Below, one piece after another: positions 62,248-64,000 of a DNA stretch of 64,000 nt. The notes under the pieces are model-generated. The model was not told the DNA's origin. It made no database searches and saw only the letters and a program-made list of their open reading frames with translations. The position numbers and the translations under genes were made by a program. Source of the stretch: JAHRAW01 sp965262585 (GTDB lineage: Bacteria; Pseudomonadota; Gammaproteobacteria; Arenicellales; Poriferihabitantaceae); NCBI GenBank assembly GCA_965262585.1, contig OZ253546.1, positions 434,001-498,000 of the forward strand. The letters run 5' to 3'. Within the stretch, counting starts at the first letter, position 1, and each line of letters starts with the position of its first letter.

Positions 62248-64000
62248 TCATTTCTTTGAGCGAATGATGGAAGCGAAAAACTTGGTCTCTTTTTGTAGGG
62301 AATCTATGCGGTTTGGCAAGCGGCGGAAGCCGTGGCCTTCGTCGGGGTATTCGATATATTCGTAGGGTATTCCTTTTTTCTTGAGTAGTTCGGCGACTTC
62401 CCGGGATAGTGCCGGGGGCACTACTTTGTCTTCCAATCCTTGAAACAGGATCAGCGGGCTGTTGAGGCGTTCCAACTGAAAAATTGGCGAGCGCTTTATA
62501 AAGCAACTGGTGGAGTCGCGGGTCGGGTCATAAATTTTGTTCGGGTCATAGGTTTCGCCAATCAGGCGGTCGGTGTAGCAGCCTTCAAATTTGTGGGTGA
62601 TTTGTGCCAGCGTGATTAGGTTGCCGATGCCGTAGTAGCAAGCACCGCCGCAGAACATTTGCGGAAACCGCGTCAACGCCCGCAGCACGGCGTAACCGCC
62701 GGCACTGCCGCCACGGATGAATACCAGTTCCGGGTCGGCGAGGTTTTTTTCCAGCACATGCTTCACGCCGTCGGCGATGTCGGTGGCGTCGATCTCGCCC
62801 CATCGCCCGAGCAAACTCTGCCGATAGGTGCGGCCGTAGCCGGTGCTGCCGCGATGATTGATGTCCAGCACGGCGTAGCCGAGGGAGGTGAAAAATTGCT
62901 TGAGGGGATGCAGTTCCGGCGTGGCGCGTCCGGTGGGGCCGCCGTGCACCACCACCAGCAGCGGCGGTTTGGCGTTTCGCGGGCCACGATAGCGGCGGTT
63001 GAAGGGCGCGTAAAAATAGGCATGCGCGCATCCTCGGTCGCGGGTTGGATAGGTGATGGGTTGCGGCTGGCTGCAGTCGTGGTCGGCGAACCCGGAGGTT
63101 GGCGCATAGACCGCGCGCGCCGCCCCGCTTGCAAATTTCAGGGAACGGATTTCCGCGTCCCGGTCTGCATGGCGGGCGATGAATAGTAGTTCTTTGTCAT
63201 CGGCGTTCACACTTAAATGAGCGCACACCGCAACGCCTTCGGCCAACGGAGTGGCCTTCCCGGAATCTATCGCCACCGCCAATAAACGGTCGCCATCGTG
63301 GCAACTGCCCACGGCGGCGATTTTGTCCTCGGCAATTTGCCGCCAGCGATGCTGGCCGAATTGCCACTGCGCTTCGCCGTATTCGTGATCATGGTCGGTG
63401 ATTTGCCGGATTTCATTATCTTTGTAACGGAAGAAATTCCAGAAATCGTTATCGTTGCCGTCGCTTACAAACAACAAACTGTGGTCGTCTAAAAACCCGA
63501 TTTGGCATACCGCCCGGTCGGCTTGTTCCACCAGCACTCGCCGCTTGCGAATTTCCGGCGTGCCGCCGCCGGCAAACAATTCCGCGGTCACCAAGCGGCT
63601 CTGATCCCAGGGCATAAAGGGATGATCCCATTCCATCCAGGCGATTTGCCCCTCGTCAGACGCAACCACCGGGGACGCATAAAAATCACTGCCTTCTACC
63701 AATACTACGGGCGTTGAGGTTCCTTCACGGCTTGCTTCATCCGACAGATTAACAGCCACCAGATAATCTCGTTCCTCACGGCCTTGTGCGCCACTTTCCA
63801 TAACTGCGATCACCATGCCGAGGCCGTTGAGTGGAAGTAAATCCGCAAAACACGTCGTTTGTTGGTCTGGCGGCAACGGGGTTACCGCAGTCGGCGGGGT
63901 CAACAAATCCGCGGTGGACAGATCTTGGCGATAGATGCGTCCATCGCTGAAGTTGTTGAAAATAAATTGATCGCCGAGCATGCAGAAGCAACGGCCACCG
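62248..64000 (-). CDS. S9 family peptidase (prolyl oligopeptidase/acylaminoacyl peptidase), 5' end outside window
   Basis: 584 codons visible; the frame stays open to the window edge (GGRCFCMLGDQFIFNN, matching the YGGGAF.V region of homologues), so the true start lies beyond. N-terminal part is a beta-propeller; the C-terminal alpha/beta hydrolase has nucleophile GGSAGGYAV, Asp in GLEDKVVP and His in DEGHGFR. No signal peptide visible. Cleaves short peptides. Convergent with PBP1A. Confidence 0.9.
   Translation of the reverse strand, partial: GGRCFCMLGDQFIFNNFSDGRIYRQDLSTADLLTPPTAVTPLPPDQQTTCFADLLPLNGLGMVIAVMESGAQGREERDYLVAVNLSDEASREGTSTPVVLVEGSDFYASPVVASDEGQIAWMEWDHPFMPWDQSRLVTAELFAGGGTPEIRKRRVLVEQADRAVCQIGFLDDHSLLFVSDGNDNDFWNFFRYKDNEIRQITDHDHEYGEAQWQFGQHRWRQIAEDKIAAVGSCHDGDRLLAVAIDSGKATPLAEGVAVCAHLSVNADDKELLFIARHADRDAEIRSLKFASGAARAVYAPTSGFADHDCSQPQPITYPTRDRGCAHAYFYAPFNRRYRGPRNAKPPLLVVVHGGPTGRATPELHPLKQFFTSLGYAVLDINHRGSTGYGRTYRQSLLGRWGEIDATDIADGVKHVLEKNLADPELVFIRGGSAGGYAVLRALTRFPQMFCGGACYYGIGNLITLAQITHKFEGCYTDRLIGETYDPNKIYDPTRDSTSCFIKRSPIFQLERLNSPLILFQGLEDKVVPPALSREVAELLKKKGIPYEYIEYPDEGHGFRRLPNRIDSLQKETKFFASIIRSKK

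Overview
The window looks like chromosomal DNA of a gammaproteobacterium whose species I cannot name. Three neighbourhoods point there: pcm–yqaA–nlpD, argH–lptM–lysA, and aroK–aroB divergent from a class A penicillin-binding protein. Genes sit mostly head to tail in short operons with ATGA or TGATG overlaps. Two AT-rich insert zones (about 4.3–5.9 kb and 41–51 kb) and two dense palindrome arrays interrupt this backbone. No tRNA, rRNA, CRISPR array, integrase or transposase gene was seen.

Layout. 0–2 kb: 3' end of exonuclease III, then metZ on the minus strand behind a SAM-II riboswitch and a terminator. 2.2–4.3 kb: trpBA. 4.4–5.9 kb: a low-GC pair, DGQHR-domain protein plus GIY-YIG nuclease. 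5.9–9.1 kb: leuD, leuC, aroC. 9.1–10 kb: BrnT/BrnA toxin–antitoxin module with an unusually long antitoxin. 10–15 kb: N-formylglutamate amidohydrolase, an EamA transporter, and a four-gene overlapping operon ending in trpD that includes a HEPN-like protein. 15–17.1 kb: nlpD-like, yqaA, pcm. 17.3–26.5 kb: a 21-bp tandem repeat, then a 1646-residue Ig-repeat surface protein bracketed by two palindrome arrays in opposite orientation.

26.5–36.3 kb is a catabolic block: a dimethylglycine dehydrogenase-like flavoprotein, AruH-like aminotransferase, MmgE/PrpD protein, AruI-like thiamine diphosphate decarboxylase, malonyl-CoA synthetase and malonyl-CoA decarboxylase. 36.5–41 kb: a 2TM membrane protein preceded by a tiny proline-rich ORF, a zinc alcohol dehydrogenase, and an Amt ammonium transporter with a small membrane partner. 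41.2–46.5 kb: a 1760-residue helicase–nuclease of probable defence function. 46.5–51 kb: a cassette array without integrase. Its genes all point one way, are separated by attC-like palindromes, are partly rearranged by a MITE-like palindrome, and the segment is enclosed by 57-bp direct repeats.

51–54.7 kb: Yip1-like protein and the ccoNOQP cbb3 oxidase operon. 54.8–62.2 kb: lysA, lptM, argH, aroB, aroK, and divergent PBP1A carrying an in-frame 12-bp minisatellite. 62.2–64 kb: S9 peptidase, cut by the window edge.

The most novel-looking parts are the integrase-less cassette segment (46.5–51 kb), the inverted arrays around the giant surface protein, and the small accessory pairs (DGQHR/GIY-YIG, BrnA with extra domain, proline-rich ORF/2TM protein).
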